From Mycocentrospora acerina (Eukaryota > Ascomycota > Dothideomycetes > Pleosporales), in NCBI GenBank assembly GCA_022701365.1, contig JAKUHH010000379.1, forward strand, positions 29,523-93,522: 64,000 nt of DNA, in the 5' to 3' direction. Made by a program: the position numbers and the translations under genes. Of this stretch, positions 10,654-23,844 are shown in pieces (the first letter of the stretch is position 1; the number at the start of each line of letters is the position of its first letter). Under the pieces are notes generated by a model that had not been told where the DNA came from, made no database searches, and saw only the letters and a program-made list of their open reading frames with translations.

Positions 10654-12142
10654 ATGGTGAATAGAGGCAAGCCCTCAAAAGATTGCTTTCCATGCAGGAA
10701 AAGAAAACTCCGAGTAGGTCAATAACTGAAACGTGTGGTTGGTATATGGGTCTTCTCGCTCCGGAGTACTGACATTAATGAAGTGCGATTTACGATCGGA
10801 AGGTTGCGGCCAGTGTCAGAGAGCAAATTTGTTGTGCCACGGCTTTCGGGACTCGGTAGAACTAGCCTTCCGCGATGAGACGCATTCCACCAAGCAGAAG
10901 GCGTTGGCCCGTCGAAATGTTTTATATGCGACAGAGCCATCTACATTACAACTGGGTTGGGATGTCCGCTCTAGACAGGCATTTCTGTCTATCTATGTAA
11001 CTGGGCTGTCACGTAACTGTGACTCTCTAGTTCATCTCTATACTCGCTCTTCTACTTTGGATAGCTTGTCCATAGCCGTCGATGCAGTCAGTCTGGCTTT
11101 CATGTCAATCCAACTCAATAGTCCAGAAATCCAGAGTTTAGCAACAGAAAAGTATGTATGTGCAATTCGCAATCTAGCTCAAGCCTTACGGGATCCTCGT
11201 ACATTGACTAGCGACGACACACTTCAGTCCGTATTGCTCCTCGATCTTTACGAAAAGATGATTTACCGGAACACTCACAAACTAACTTCATGGATGAGTC
11301 ACATTCGAGGTGCGATGACCTTAGTCAAGGCGCGCGGATCTGAGAACCTTTCGAGTTCGACAGCGTGTGAGCTTGCTACTCGCGTGGTGAACACTTTGAC
11401 CATTAGTTGCGGAACAACTTTTAGTCCCTTACCTGAGGAACTAATTTTAGTACGTTCAAGTCTCGATCAGTTTGTTCATGACGTCAAATGGAGTTTCATG
11501 GGTTTGTTACTCGAAGTTGTTAATCTGCGTAACGACAATCACAATGGCAAAGTAGCCTACTTAGCTGAGACCGCGGAAAAGGCCAGGGCAATCGACGATA
11601 AACTCAATTCAATACACATGGCGATGCAACGGTCCCATTTGACACAACATGTATACGTAGTCGACAATTGTTCACAGGTCTTTGATCACTATTACGATCT
11701 CTATCCGACCCATTCCCTTACTCAAGTCTGGAATGCAATTCGGCTGATGCGACTTGACATGAGCAAAATCATCCAAGAGCATAGTCGCAACCATAACCCT
11801 GAGCTCGAATTTATTACTATCAAAACTATTAGCGAAATATCTAGAGAGATTTGCGCAGCAGTACCGCAGTTTGTTCTCTCAGAGGCTCGACCGGAGAATA
11901 TGATACCTTTCACGCCTTTGCAAAAATTACAATGTAGCACGTTACTTCCTCCACTTTATCTTGCCTGCCAGCTCTCCACTGATGGTCACATGCGATACTG
12001 GATTCAGAATATGATGGAACATATGGCCGAGACAGGAAATATGAAAATAGCCAAGGATGTTGTCGACATTTTGCGAAAGAATCCAGACACAGACCATTGG
12101 GTTATTTATGCCATGACTGGATGCTATGCACTTGCGGCATAG
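10654..12142 (+). CDS. Zn2Cys6 fungal transcription factor, 2 exons
   Basis: A 472-residue regulator. Exon 1 is tiny (10654-10713, 20 codons) and carries the first half of the zinc cluster, CFPCRKRKLR. A 70-bp intron (donor GTAGGT, branch-like CTGAC, acceptor GAAG) joins it to exon 2 (10784-12142), which begins with CDLRSEGCGQCQRANLLC. The joined pattern C-x2-C-x6-C-x6-C-x2-C-x6-C is the complete Gal4-type binuclear cluster at residues 11-37, so the protein should bind CGG-type half sites in the nucleus. The rest is a helical regulatory region of the fungal-specific type (SHIRGAMTLVKARG is typical). The usual long linker coiled coil is not obvious. Targets are unknown; nearby enzyme genes are candidates only by position. 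Confidence 0.85.
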
Positions 12143-15100
12143 TGAAAAAGTAAAGTTTAAGTTTTTTGCTAATTCGATTCTAAGCGTCGTTGTAAACTGC
12201 AAAGTTCTTGACAATCGCATCGAAAAATCATAGCAATAATTTTCAATCAGTAATAACTTAAATCATGATACTGTTATGCTTTCATACGTTTTTAAAAATT
12301 ATATTCGTGTTTAAAACAGGAATTCTATTTATAATCGAAGAGAAAAATCAACTGCACAATGCCTCTCTTATTGGGGACGGTGCAATAGAAGGAGAGAAAA
12401 ATCCTCTGCCTCCTACACCAGCAGGACTTTGACGACCCGGATGGCCAATCTGAACAAGAGTAGGTATGCCATGGTGTTGGGAGGCAAGAGCCCAACGTGT
12501 CCAGGCATCGCGTGTAACCTGTGATATAGAGGACCCTAGTGCGACCGACCCAGGAGGACCTTTGTGCAAAGTTGAAACTTCCACATTGCCTGATTAAACT
12601 TAGAGGTAGAATACTGCACCACAAATTTGGAAGATGATACACCGGTAAAAAATACTTCCCCAGCCTCCAGAACCCCATCTTGCGTACAGTGTCACAAATT
12701 TATCGTCTGGATTAGAGTCTGCTGCCATATCTTCGGCCACTGCCGCCTAATCACATTAGACGAGGCATCAAACTGGCATTAACTATCATGCCTACCTTTA
12801 CGAGTCGGTTTTTGAAGACAAGCCCTGAGGGCATCTCAAACGAAGAGCTGAGTTTAGAAGGCATGTTACAAGAAAGACGAAAGTAGCAACAGTCGAGATA
12901 GGGAATCGAGATACCCATAAGATGCCCGAATATTGATACAAACTATTTAAGCACAAATGGAGCTTATAATACATGCCTATTGCAGAGTTAGCGCACTGAT
13001 TTGAATGGCTAGTTCCGAAACAAGCGCTTTTGGCATAGGATAAGACTGTGCAATATTAATTACTTTAAATCTGTCGGACGAAAAGCAGCTGATAAAATCT
13101 GCCAGACGAAGAATTATTGACGAAATCGTTCTGACAAATATCGACGGAGAATATGAATATCATGGGTAAACAACAAGATAACAAGAGCTTATTACAAGCT
13201 AAAACAAAAAAAATGTACCTTTGCCTATAAGTCAACAAGATTGAAGGAAATTCCGAGAGAACCTGTAAAAATCAACGTATGTGATTGAAACGTAATTAAC
13301 TTTGACCTGAATTGCAAGACTTGTCTAATCCAACAGAATTTTCTGAGTAAAACAGGCTATAGAATTCGCATCGCTTCCGATAATCAATGCGTAATTGTTT
13401 TGAATCTCTTTCCTTTTTGCAAAATTTGCGCGTTTCCTATTCTGAAACGGTCCCTGTGTCAGTTTGTAAGAGTGGCAAGCTCAAAACGTGTCCTTTCAAA
13501 GAAATTTGAAAACGTGAATTGAAGAGTAAGTATTCCTTTAAAGAAGCTTTTGTAAAAGAGATTAAATTTGATCAAAATGGCCAATTGGCGGTCCCATATT
13601 GAAATATGGTTTAGTTAGCTTGAGATGGAGCTTGATTATGACGAAACACATTCCCTTATACAGAACTAACGCCATAGGGCAAGTTCGATGATGCCTAAGA
13701 TCTAGAGCTGTGATTGGCTTTTGTTTTCTGAACATTCAATAATGTCGCAAGGTACTGTGCACGTCCTATGTCAAATCTATGCATTGTTGTGCGTAGTCGT
13801 TAATGCTATTCGATTCTCGAATTTACTCTACTGAATATCGCGGCCGATTCATGTCTGAGTCTTCATCAGTTTTTATTTGCTCATTCAATATCAGAGGGTC
13901 ACTTGGGTAGCTGGAATGATTTGTAATGTCTCTTGTATGTTGACGTCCGGGGTTCAACCTTCCAAAAACCACTCCCTATATGGCTGAAGGTGGCGCACTG
14001 CTCATTCAAATATTGTCTGGTTCTGTCTGAACATGTTGTCGTCAATAGTTTACTTTGTCTTATTTGATCGGTTCACTTTGTGATTCAATCAGATTCCCAA
14101 TCACAGAAACCGAAGAAGAAGAAAATCACTGTGAAAACCATGACCGATTTGAGGGATTCCAGGGAAAATTTAACTTACTTTTAAAAAGTCCCTGAACGCC
14201 AACTATTGTGTAGCACAACACTCACACTTCACGATCATACTTCATGAGTTCCATTTGACTCAATTATGTAGAGCTATAAGAGAGCCATGACTAGGCACTC
14301 TCATTTGTATTTAAAAGTAGCTCTGTGAAATAGGCACAAAGCAGTGATCCAACAAGAGATCAGTTGAATCTTCCCATTCCAGCTCCTTTTCCATTCAACA
14401 CCAAAATTTTCTTAAGACTTTCTTTCCCGATTGTAATCCTATAATTTCACTTAAAGTTTACGTCGTTCCACCGCCTACTTAGTACTCCAATCTAGCGCGA
14501 GATTTGCCGAGTGTCTTCGAACACAAGGGTTGGTTTAAAACTCAATCTAAGCTTTCATAAGTATGGATTAGTTGTTACTTTTCATCCAATCTTCTTGTGG
14601 ATGGCCTCTTCTCAAACCAGACCAAGGTCGCATTCTTCCGCCAAATGATACACGTGTCAAGGCTTCATACCGGAAAAAATCGAGGTGCCAAATTAATTGA
14701 TGAAGTTTTCGCAGTATCAGGGCTTTAATATTATCTAAGATAGTTATTATGAACAATAGCAAAACTTGATTTCGACTATGTCGAGATTGAATGTCCATTC
14801 TGCTTCTTTGAACACTAAAGATATTCATGGGGAGGACTCGATCAACCTCGATGCAGGCACCTTCCATTGAATATGAGTATGCCCAAGAGAATTTGAGAAA
14901 GTGCCATTACCTGATCATGTTTTCTGGGTGAAGAATCAAGCGTAACCGGTTGCAAAAGCCACAATGCCATCAATTTGACGTCAGATGTCGCAATTAAAAA
15001 TAAATGATCATGTCTCCAAAAACATTACTGTCCGAATCAAATTTATGAATCTGTATTTGGAGATATGATAGAATCTCATTATCACGTTGTCTTGCAGAAA

Positions 15101-15551
15101 GGTTCGGCGCGAGTGATGGATCGATTTTAAGTGTTGCACATATGTAGCAATAACTGAAAACATCAACACCTACTAACAACGTAGGTCTAGTTCAAGTTGT
15201 AGACATGTAAGGGATTGTAAATTCTCACACTTTTTACTCAACTTCTTCCTACTAGCTGCGTCGTTAAGAAGTAGGCAAATATGAACATAGAACGGAATTG
15301 TGGAGTTCGCAGTCCAATCAGCAACTCACGGACCAACACCGTAGAGACCTTAGACCTTGAAACTTTACTGTGCCACTGGAAGAAAGGCGCTTATCACGAC
15401 ATATATATCCATGAAGATGCAATTTTAAAATTGGCTTTATCCACTGATTTATAGTACACATACTCAGTGACGTCATGCATTGTGACGTATACATAGGGGA
15501 TGTTATAATTGTCGTCGCTGCACAATACACACGTTGGTTTTAGCCATCAAG
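12143..15551. other. Long AT-rich gene-free stretch
   Basis: About 3.4 kb. Open frames at 12325-12678, 14568-14867 and 15318-15530 on the minus strand are short and lack codon or family character. No RNA gene, no clear terminal repeats. The last 150 bp, including a TATACATAGG motif near 15488, are likely the promoter of the next gene. Confidence 0.45.
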
Positions 15552-17288
15552 ATGTACAGTTCATTTTTCAGTGGCCTGTTGCTTGCGATTAGAGCAAATT
15601 ATGCACTTGCCAGCGCTCAAGCATCTACTACCAACAGTCCGAGTATTACACCTACTGTGTCTTTTGTATCCACTGCCACAGTCTCTTCAATCCCGAATGG
15701 TGCTGACAACATCACCATTGATGATAGACCCATTGGCGCACTCAATGCCACGGCTTGGAGCCTAATAGTACGTTTGCTTCCCTCTAGCAATGACGAATTT
15801 TTTGATATTCGACAAGTACTCGTATCCCCTCTACATATTTGGGAACTTCGCAGGCTCGGTATTGAGAAACGTCGCGGTCAATCAGATCTTTCATCGGAGA
15901 TCGCTTGCCTCGATTTCCAACTCTGCAGTCAATAAGCCAAACGTTGACACAGTTCATTCTCGTGCCGTTCTTGATTTATCCACGCACGATGTGGTTCTAA
16001 CGATACCTGAAATAACTGATCGCTACGGGATGTATCTAATCTACCACCCGTAGGTATCATCTGGAAGACTCTCCGACTTCGAGCGTATTCATTAAGATAT
16101 GGAAACAATATTGCAGAGATTGGAATTGTGAACAACTCCACAGCCGGAGACTACTTGGTCTGGCGTTCCGAAGATGTCGGTGGACAGCCTGGATACTTCA
16201 GCGCCAACTCAATTGTACAATCCACAATTCTAGATCTTGAGCATACCATCAAGTACGCCAGTATCATCAATCTGCCTACCACATATGCCACAATCCTCAT
16301 CCGCCAGCTTGTCCGTGAAAACACGACGGCCGATTTGAATATCATCCAGAAATATCAAAACGCATCTTCTCTCACCAAAATTTCGCGAGCATTGTCGTAT
16401 GCTCCATCGCCTCCAGCCAATTCGTCACTCTCTAGTCTCGCACCAAATGGCTCACTACTTGAAATTGACTCCCCAGCAAAGTTACTTGACTTCGCGTCGC
16501 GCTTTATTCTTTATAATCAGAACAGGTTTCCGAGCGACAACGAGTATCTGGAATTCTGGGTCAGGCTGGTATTTACGGTGGTGCTTACTCTCCTCCACCA
16601 GGTATCAATCTAACTCTCGCATCACAAATCGCGAATACTTCTATTACTGCTGACATAAATAAACCCGAGCATATTCGCAAGCAAGGAAATAATTGGCAAC
16701 GCTCGATTGAACATTATCAAGGTAATTATGGCAAGAACTACGCTGGCAGATCTTATGTCGCCGTCGCGGGCTACCAACAACAACAAGTTGGTCAAACTCT
16801 GTATCCAGGGTACAAAAGTCTAGGCATCACGAGCCAATTTTCTCTCGCAGTTAAAACGTCCTTGTTGTTTACCTTCAGTGGCAAACCACCGGTACAACTA
16901 CAGGACTATGGCTTCTGGTCACTGACTGTCTACGGCGCAGACCAATACTTGATTCCCAATCCAATTGACCGAGGTTCGGTTGGCGACAGGACTGTAGGTA
17001 TTACGTACCAAGGAGGTACTGAGACGGTATATGGACCGATTGCAAATTCATCAAAAGATGGTCCGTTCCAAATTCTCCTTCAGCCTGCAAATATTAAGCC
17101 CCCCGCGAACTGGGCGAGCAATTGGTTGCCAATTGCTCAAATTTTTTCCATAATCAGTAAGGTTGTGCCTTTCCATTAAAAGTTTTAATGAATGACTTCA
17201 CGAAGCGCGTTGGTACGTACTGCAACCGGCCTTGACAGATGGATCATATGTGTACCCAAGAGCAGAGACAATTTCGGCAATTGTGTAA
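15552..17288 (+). CDS. Secreted DUF1254/DUF1214 protein with one-base frameshift
   Basis: Signal peptide MYSSFFSGLLLAIRANYALA, then a DUF1254 region (YPLYIFGNFA; YGNNIAEIGIVNN; LVWRSEDVGG) and a DUF1214 C-terminal region (DYGFWSLTVYGADQYL; NPIDRGSVGDRT; RWYVLQPALTDGSYVYP). Exons: 15552-15767, 15817-16049, 16097-17156, 17206-17288; introns of 47-49 bp with good splice sites. Inside exon 3 the frame shifts near 16551-16556: FPSDNEYLE is followed only in the next frame by LGQAGIYGGAYSPPP. No GT-AG intron of fitting length is present (the only pair in place gives 39 bp, which keeps frame), so a base appears to be missing. It is either a recent pseudogene or a sequence error. The family's biochemical function is not established. 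Confidence 0.75.
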
Positions 17289-18876
17289 GATCTATTGCAA
17301 AAACTCTTTCGTTGCCTATGTTCTGGATATGGGTAGACTGACTATGACATCCAATGATGAAAATCAAAATTGGATCGATCAACGTCTTAGAGGTGCTGTA
17401 AACTGTTCGATTCAAGCTTCAGTCAGTACTCGAGCTAAGCTTTATAAACAGTAAACTCGCAACTTTAAATGCGATGCCTACTTATTACTATTTTTCGCGC
17501 GATACACATGCAACCCCAGAGTCAGAATCTCGATGAGATGGGAGTCTTGGCTCTAACTTATCCAGGATGCACATAATCTATGCAAGATAAACCTTTCGAC
17601 TGAACTCAAACTTCTCTAGGTGCTACACTTCTAGTATGGATATGAGTGGGTTGTTCATCTTTAGTGAGTTTAACTCACGAAATTTTGAGTCGCGAACAGC
17701 GTTGCTTCAAATTTCATAGCCACCGCCATCTCGCACTTTCGACCCTTTAATCTATCTTACGAAGGAATACTACATAACCTTACTTGTCGTGATTCTTCAA
17801 CTAACTTGCTAATACGTCTCACTAAGTCAGCAAGATTCATAGAGGACAGAATTTGGCATATTTTCTAGGCAAATCAGTCGACCATAGCCGGATTATTTTA
17901 CATACTTGTATTAATGTGGTTGTCGCGTAGAGTATCTCAACCTACCAGCCTTATAGCTAGAGATCAATTGGTTTTTGGCTGTGACAGTAGTAATAAAGGA
18001 TTTTATCGTGATTCTAAAAAAAGACACTCCAACATATTTTGCTACCTTCTTTGATCTACTAAACGATATCAGAGTCGCAGGAATAGGGCTTTTATAAATG
18101 CCCGAGCTTTCATAGGGTGCAACATACAGAGAGAGGAAATCATGTTTTGTCAAATGTTAATTCTATGGTCTGCTAATCCTAAATCTTTGTCACGTTAGCT
18201 CGACTTTGTCGTCTAAATGATAATTTGTCTTCACAATTACGCGCCGTGAGGTTTTGCGATAAATGGCCAAGGTAAGTAAATTGTAAAATTCCAGACTATG
18301 ATCGTGAAAGCACGTCCTAATACACCCTAAGGCAAATTTTCCTAATTAAAAGATTAATTGGACGCTATTCGGGTCTACTGGTAAAACTAAACACACGTTT
18401 GCATACCATAGCTACGCCTCCTACTTCTGCGGCTGATTGCTTATGAAAGAAAATTTATGTTAAAGTCTGACGAGATCGGGCAAAAAGAGTAAATTAAGAG
18501 AATCAACAGGCCAGGAGAACAAAAGTTATAGAGTAAATAAAGGCGAAATTTTTTCGTCCTATATTAGAAGGCGCAAATGTCCTAAGTTACTTAAGAGTAA
18601 TAAACATGGTCGGTTTCAAAAAAATAAAAATTACTCTAAACTTGCATGAATTGTGCATACATGATAGACTGAAATATTGACCCAATATCATCTTGTACCT
18701 TTTCCGCAATTGTGACGGAAAAGACGCGTGTTCGTGCTGCGGAATCATCGCGCGAAGTCGGAGCTACCCCACCTTTTAGTTTTTCCCAATCATATCACGA
18801 CTGAGAACAATTGGAATTATAGTTCACGTGTATTACCTTGAGAAAGAACGTAATCATACCAACACAATTACTCGCC
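17289..18876. other. AT-rich intergenic stretch
   Basis: About 1.6 kb with no supported gene. Near 18710-18790 there is a stretch with GTGACGGAAAAGACGCG and further promoter-like sequence before the dehydrogenase. The open frame at 17911-18153 (minus) has no family character. Confidence 0.45.
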
Positions 18877-20318
18877 ATGGCACTACTAAGTGGACGCTCT
18901 GGTAGCGTTGACTCCTCAACTAAGGGAGTGTATCGAGCTTCAACAGCCAGGTTGATGATCTATGGAAGAGGTGAGCTTATGCGCAAAAGGTGCTCGGTAT
19001 CTCCGGATCTTAATATAGGCTAGGAACGAGCAACCATCTATCAGATGTGATCGCAGAGCTTGGTGGGACAAAAGCCTTCATAGTGACCGGGCGTTCTCTG
19101 CGTGAAAGAACCCCAGTCATCAAGAATATTGAGAACAATCTCGGATCCAAACATGGAGGCACTTACAGCAAAATTGGACAACATGCGTAAGCATGTCAAG
19201 ATCAACATTGATATGAGAACTGACACAGCATAGACCCGTGAAGGACATACGAGAAGCCACAGATTTGATGACGATATCAGGATGTGATGTTCTCGTATCG
19301 GTAGGAGGTGGGTCGCCTATCGACTCCGCCAAGGTCATTGCATACAACATCCACGCAACAACTGGGAAGTGGGTCCCAAGCATAGCTATTCCCACAACCT
19401 TGAGCGTGGCGGAGACAACAAGGAACGCAGGCTTCACCGATGAAGACGGGCACAAAATAAGTATTAGTAATACGGAGATGGTTCCAAAAGGTGAATTTAT
19501 CATACAATTGCAATACCCGATCTAATCTAATTCAGCTGTGGTATATGATGGTGATATTGCACTGTTCACCCCAATGAGCCTATGGACAAGTACAGGTGTC
19601 CGTACTAGAGCTCGAAATTTTTATTCCGCATCTGACAGGGTAATAGATTCGATCACTTGATCACGCTGTCGAGCTTATGTATCATCCTCTCGCTTCAGAG
19701 GTTCCAACAAAGCGGATGTGTTTAGAGGCCATCAAGGATCTCTTTTCCTATCTTCCTATGTCAATGGCATATCCGGACGACGCAGATATCCGTACCAAGC
19801 TCTTTCTCGCCTGCTATTCATCTCTCTTTCCTTTCTTATTCACAGGCGGTGTTGGGCTCAGCCGTAGTATCGGCCATGCCATTGGGGCAACGTACAGTAT
19901 CCCGCATGGTGTAACAAGTTGCTTGAGTTTAGCGCCAGTGGTTCACTTAAAATCAACTAACCTTGAAGAGGCGAGGCAAATTGCCAGGATCGTTCCATAT
20001 ATTGGAAAGCAGAGCACTGGTAGCGACGAAGACGACGCTCATATTGTCGCAATCTCTATTGCTAAGCTTGTCGAGGACCTTGGACTCAAAACAACTTTGA
20101 CCGCTGTAAGTCTACGACCCTTGAGAAGAATTCAAACTGAGGTCCAGAAGTTCAACGTACCAAAGAATGATGCGGAAGAAGAGTCCATCGCATTTCGAGT
20201 CCTAAAGTCAAAAGATCATAAAGACTTTAACGACTGTGAGTTACCAACTGCTAGAACAAAATTTGATTTTAACTGACAACAAAATGAAGTGAAGAAACTA
20301 ATCCATGCTTTATTTTAA
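18877..20318 (+). CDS. Iron-type alcohol dehydrogenase, maleylacetate reductase-like, 7 exons
   Basis: Exons 18877-18970, 19024-19186, 19234-19490, 19536-19597, 19647-20105, 20148-20235, 20290-20318 join to a 383-residue protein, the normal family length, with no stop. The N-terminal domain carries the dinucleotide motif SVGGGSPIDSAK and AIPTTLSVAETT. The C-terminal helical domain carries SLDHAVELMYHP and GVGLSRSIGHAIGATYSIPHG. This layout fits the group-III/maleylacetate reductase branch, which reduces maleylacetate to 3-oxoadipate with NAD(P)H in aromatic catabolism; the actual substrate here is inferred. The intron at 19598 uses the weak donor GTCCGT, chosen because it restores STG-IRSLDHAVE. 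The position expected to hold the third metal-binding His (14 residues before PHG) is Arg. The last exon codes only 9 residues and is less certain. Confidence 0.82.
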
Positions 20319-21700
20319 GTACATTCATATTTCTATATAAAGAGAGATAATGTATCAACCTCATACTAATTTTATTCGTATCGTCAGCAGTTTGCTCAAG
20401 GTCAACAAAATGACTTGAGCTATCCATATTACTTTTGTTGCTATTATATTGAATAAATCATGTTTCACATCTCTTTAAACAGCCTCTTACTTGACATCTC
20501 ATATTGCCCGTTGAAACGAGAAAGATGCAGCTTTTACATTTCGTTTTTCTTAACATAGCCCTAGCAGTTGGCAATCACCTAATTTTTCTGTAGCATACTG
20601 CAAAATTAAAACACTAAAACGTCGAGTCGTGAAGATGGGAGCTTTTCTCGGTACTCACTAAATGATAGATCCGTAGGTAAATAACAACAAAGTTTGGAAT
20701 CTAATGAAATGAAAAAAGGAGAGGATAGTATTGGACTAGAAGAGTGGAGAACTGATGATTGTATTATTGCGTGCATACTGCCTACATGATAATGTGGAGG
20801 AAAGTACGTGCTGAGTCATCGGCTAGTGTCGCAACCAATCAGCGTGTGGCGCCTTCATGGCGACCACCGCAAACAGAATCATCAACTAGAGCGGGGCGAG
20901 AATCGCAAGCCATAGAAGACCGGCGACCCATGGACGTGCCATGAATTCTGCCCTTTTGAATTGGGTTATTGCTCAATGTAGTGATGCCAGGGGAAGTGTG
21001 GAGATTAATTACGATTGTAGATTTTGTCGATCGGGTTTGATTCAGAAAGATGGAATGATAAGTTTGATCGTTTTACATTGTTCAGACGCTCAGCTGTTTA
21101 TTTCTGTATCATTTGAAAGTGTGCAGATAGTATTAGAGAAAGTACCGAGAAAGATAGATGAAAGAAGATGAAAGAACTGGTTGAACCGATAAGCGAAGCA
21201 CAAGACCGACGCCTTTCCCCAGGTAGTAAAGATGGCTTGATCATTATACAAGATATAATACACAAGAGCGTGTTTTGTCATCATTCCGTACTACAGGCAT
21301 TAATTTAGGGTTGTCCGAGATGCGAATTAATCCATCATCCTATCATTTCGCTGTCAGTTGTACGATAAACGAGAAAAGTGCTTGGTGAAAAACCTTGTCA
21401 GTCTCGGCCCGATCCAAATTCGTACCAGCGATCTTTCCCGACATTTACCCGCTTCACCACGTTAATTTAATTGGGGTTTCCCCGCATTACTCCACGATCG
21501 ACAACTTTGAGAATGTCATGTTCTTCGGCCAAGCGTCATCTCGGCTTTCGTTTGACCGAGCAGGTCAAATATACGTAGTACGGCAGTTGGAAGTGGTTGT
21601 TAAAGTTTTAAGTGTTTACTCACTGCAATTTATATAAGAGATCGCGACTTTCGAAAAAATCGCTTTAAATATTCAAAAAAGACATCGTTGCTATTCGAAG
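20319..21700. other. Intergenic stretch
   Basis: About 1.4 kb, AT-rich, no recognised gene or RNA. Open frames at 20759-21171 have no family character. The last 100 bp before 21701 (AATTTATATAAGAGATCGCG) contain a TATATAAG box suited to the rhamnosidase promoter. Confidence 0.5.
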
Positions 21701-23844
21701 ATGAGATCTTTATTATCAATCTCTATTCTTTCGCTCATCGTTCCCTCCATTGCGATTCCATATAACGAGTATATTCTCTCCCCGAGAAGTAGGACAGTGT
21801 ACCCAGTTTCAGTTCATAGCAGCAATGGCTCAGTCAGCAGTCCAGAGAGCTTAACGACCTCATCTGGCACATCCGTTTTCGAGGGTAACTCGGCAACTGC
21901 CTATGACTTTGGTATCAACATAGCGGGTGTAGTGACTTTGACAGTTGGGGCAGTATCTGGGGACGATCAACAAATTGGAGTAACTTTCTCAGAAAGCAGT
22001 CTCTGGGTCAGCAACGCGAGTTCTGATGCCACTGCGGATGCAGGCAAAGATGAAATACTTTGGTTTAAGCTTAATGGGTCAGGACGATATACAGCGCCGA
22101 GAGATAAAGAGCGTGGTGGTTTCAGATACATGACGCTTATTCACAACACAACTGGGAGCGTTGAGATCAAATCAGCAGAGATACACTATACACCTATGCC
22201 ACACTGGGAAGAGGACAGGCTAGGCAATTACACAGGATACTTTCATTGTGATGGTATGTTCCTTAGTCTAACTCTCTTACTTAAAAGATGCCTCAGGCTG
22301 ATGTAGCTACAGATGAATTATTGAACCGCATATGGTACGCTGGCGCTTACACCAACGAGATGTGCACCATAGATCCTCACCATGGCAATTCTCTAATACA
22401 TCTTGGCGAAATCGGGTCTGCCGTCTCGGATGCTGTGAATGTTACTTGGTATTACAACTACACAATTGCGAATGGTACATCTGCGTTAGTTGATGGTGCA
22501 AAGCGTGACAGACTTGTCTGGGCAGGAGATATGGCTATTGCGGTTCCAGCAGTCGTTGTATCAACGAATGACGTGATCTCGATTGAGAACTCACTGAATT
22601 CGTTGTTCGATATACAGAATATGACGACGGGCAGGTTACCATATGCAGGACGTCCATTTTTTGATGTATTGAGCTTCACTTATCACTTGTATACGCTGAT
22701 TGGAGTTGCAGATCACTATCTCTATACTGTAAGTTCTGTTATTCTGGCTGTAGACCTTACATCTAGATTGTAGCTTTACTAATACTTAGTCCAGGGCGAC
22801 ATCGACTATCTCCGATCTCTTTGGGAGCAGTGGAAATTTGCCATCAACTTTTCTATCGGCTTCATCGATTCCTCTGGCCTAGCAAACGTCACTTCACCTG
22901 CTGATTGGCTCCGATTCGGCATGGGCGGCCACAACATCGAAGCCAATGCCATCCTATACAATACGCTCAATCAAGGCATATCCCTCGCCACTGCACTCAA
23001 CGACACAGCCTCGATTTCAAACTGGACCAGTATTGCTCACACTATCAAGGCCGCCGCAAATGCACTACTCTGGAACGAAGAACTAGGAATGTACACAGAC
23101 AATGAAACCACTACTCTTGCCCCGCAGGACGGCAACTCTTGGGCCGTAGTAGCAAATCTTACACAAAACATATCTCAAGTTGTATCTATTTCCTCGCAGC
23201 TGACATCTCGATGGACACCGTACGGTGCACCTGCTCCCGAAGCTGCAGACGCAATTTCCCCATTCATATCCGGCTTCGAGCTGCAGGCTCACTTTCTCGC
23301 ATCCAATACTTCCGCCGCACTATCTCTCATACGTCTCCAGTGGGGTTTCATGCTCGATGACCCACGAATGACAAACAGCACATTTATTGAGGGATACAGC
23401 ACCACAGGTGAACTGCACTACGCGCCATACCTGAATGATGCGCGAATCAGTCATGCGCACGGTTGGGCTACAGGGCCAACATCATCACTCACATTTTATG
23501 TCGCTGGTCTTCAGCTGTTGAGCGCGGGAGGTGCGATATGGCGTGTTGCTCCCGAGTTGGGTGATTTGAAGCATGTCGATGCAGGATTCAGTACGAGCGT
23601 TGGCTTTTTTAGTGCAAAGACAAGCATCGATGATGAGGGATTGGACCTCGAATTCGAAACTCCACAAGGAACAGTGGGTGAGGTTAGGGTGCCGAAGCTT
23701 GGTTGCGTAGGGCATGTTGAGATGCATGAAGAGAGCAAAAAGTGTGCAAGTATTGTCAAGAAGGTTGTAAATCCGAGCGCAGATATTACTGTTGCAGGAG
23801 TTGAAGGTGGTAAATGGAAGGTCAAGTATAAATGTACGAAGTAG
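21701..23844 (+). CDS. Secreted alpha-L-rhamnosidase-like glycoside hydrolase (GH78 type)
   Basis: Three exons (21701-22253, 22313-22728, 22795-23844) give a 672-residue protein. It opens with a signal peptide (MRSLLSISILSLIVPSIAIP), continues with a beta-rich domain (YDFGINIAGVVTLTVGAV; GFRYMTLIHN) and then the six-hairpin toroid: DELLNRIWYAGAYTNEMCTIDP, GAKRDRLVWAGDMAIAVPA, SPADWLRFGMGGHNIEANAILYNTL. KRDRLVWAGD is the usual GH78 active-site segment with its acidic residues. It ends with a small beta domain. The many N-x-S/T sites fit a glycosylated extracellular enzyme that removes rhamnose from plant pectin or glycosides. Exon joins restore FHCD-DELLNRIWY and LYT-GDIDYLRSLWEQW. Family assignment is from motif memory; exact linkage preference is unknown. 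Confidence 0.85.

Noticed and set aside
12325..12678. Minus-strand 117-codon frame
   Set aside because: Cys/Trp-rich random-looking peptide overlapped by another frame, with no family.
16525..16563. GT...AG pair inside the DUF1254 gene as an intron
   Set aside because: It is 39 bp, so removing it does not change frame, and it would delete conserved residues (FPSDNEYLE).
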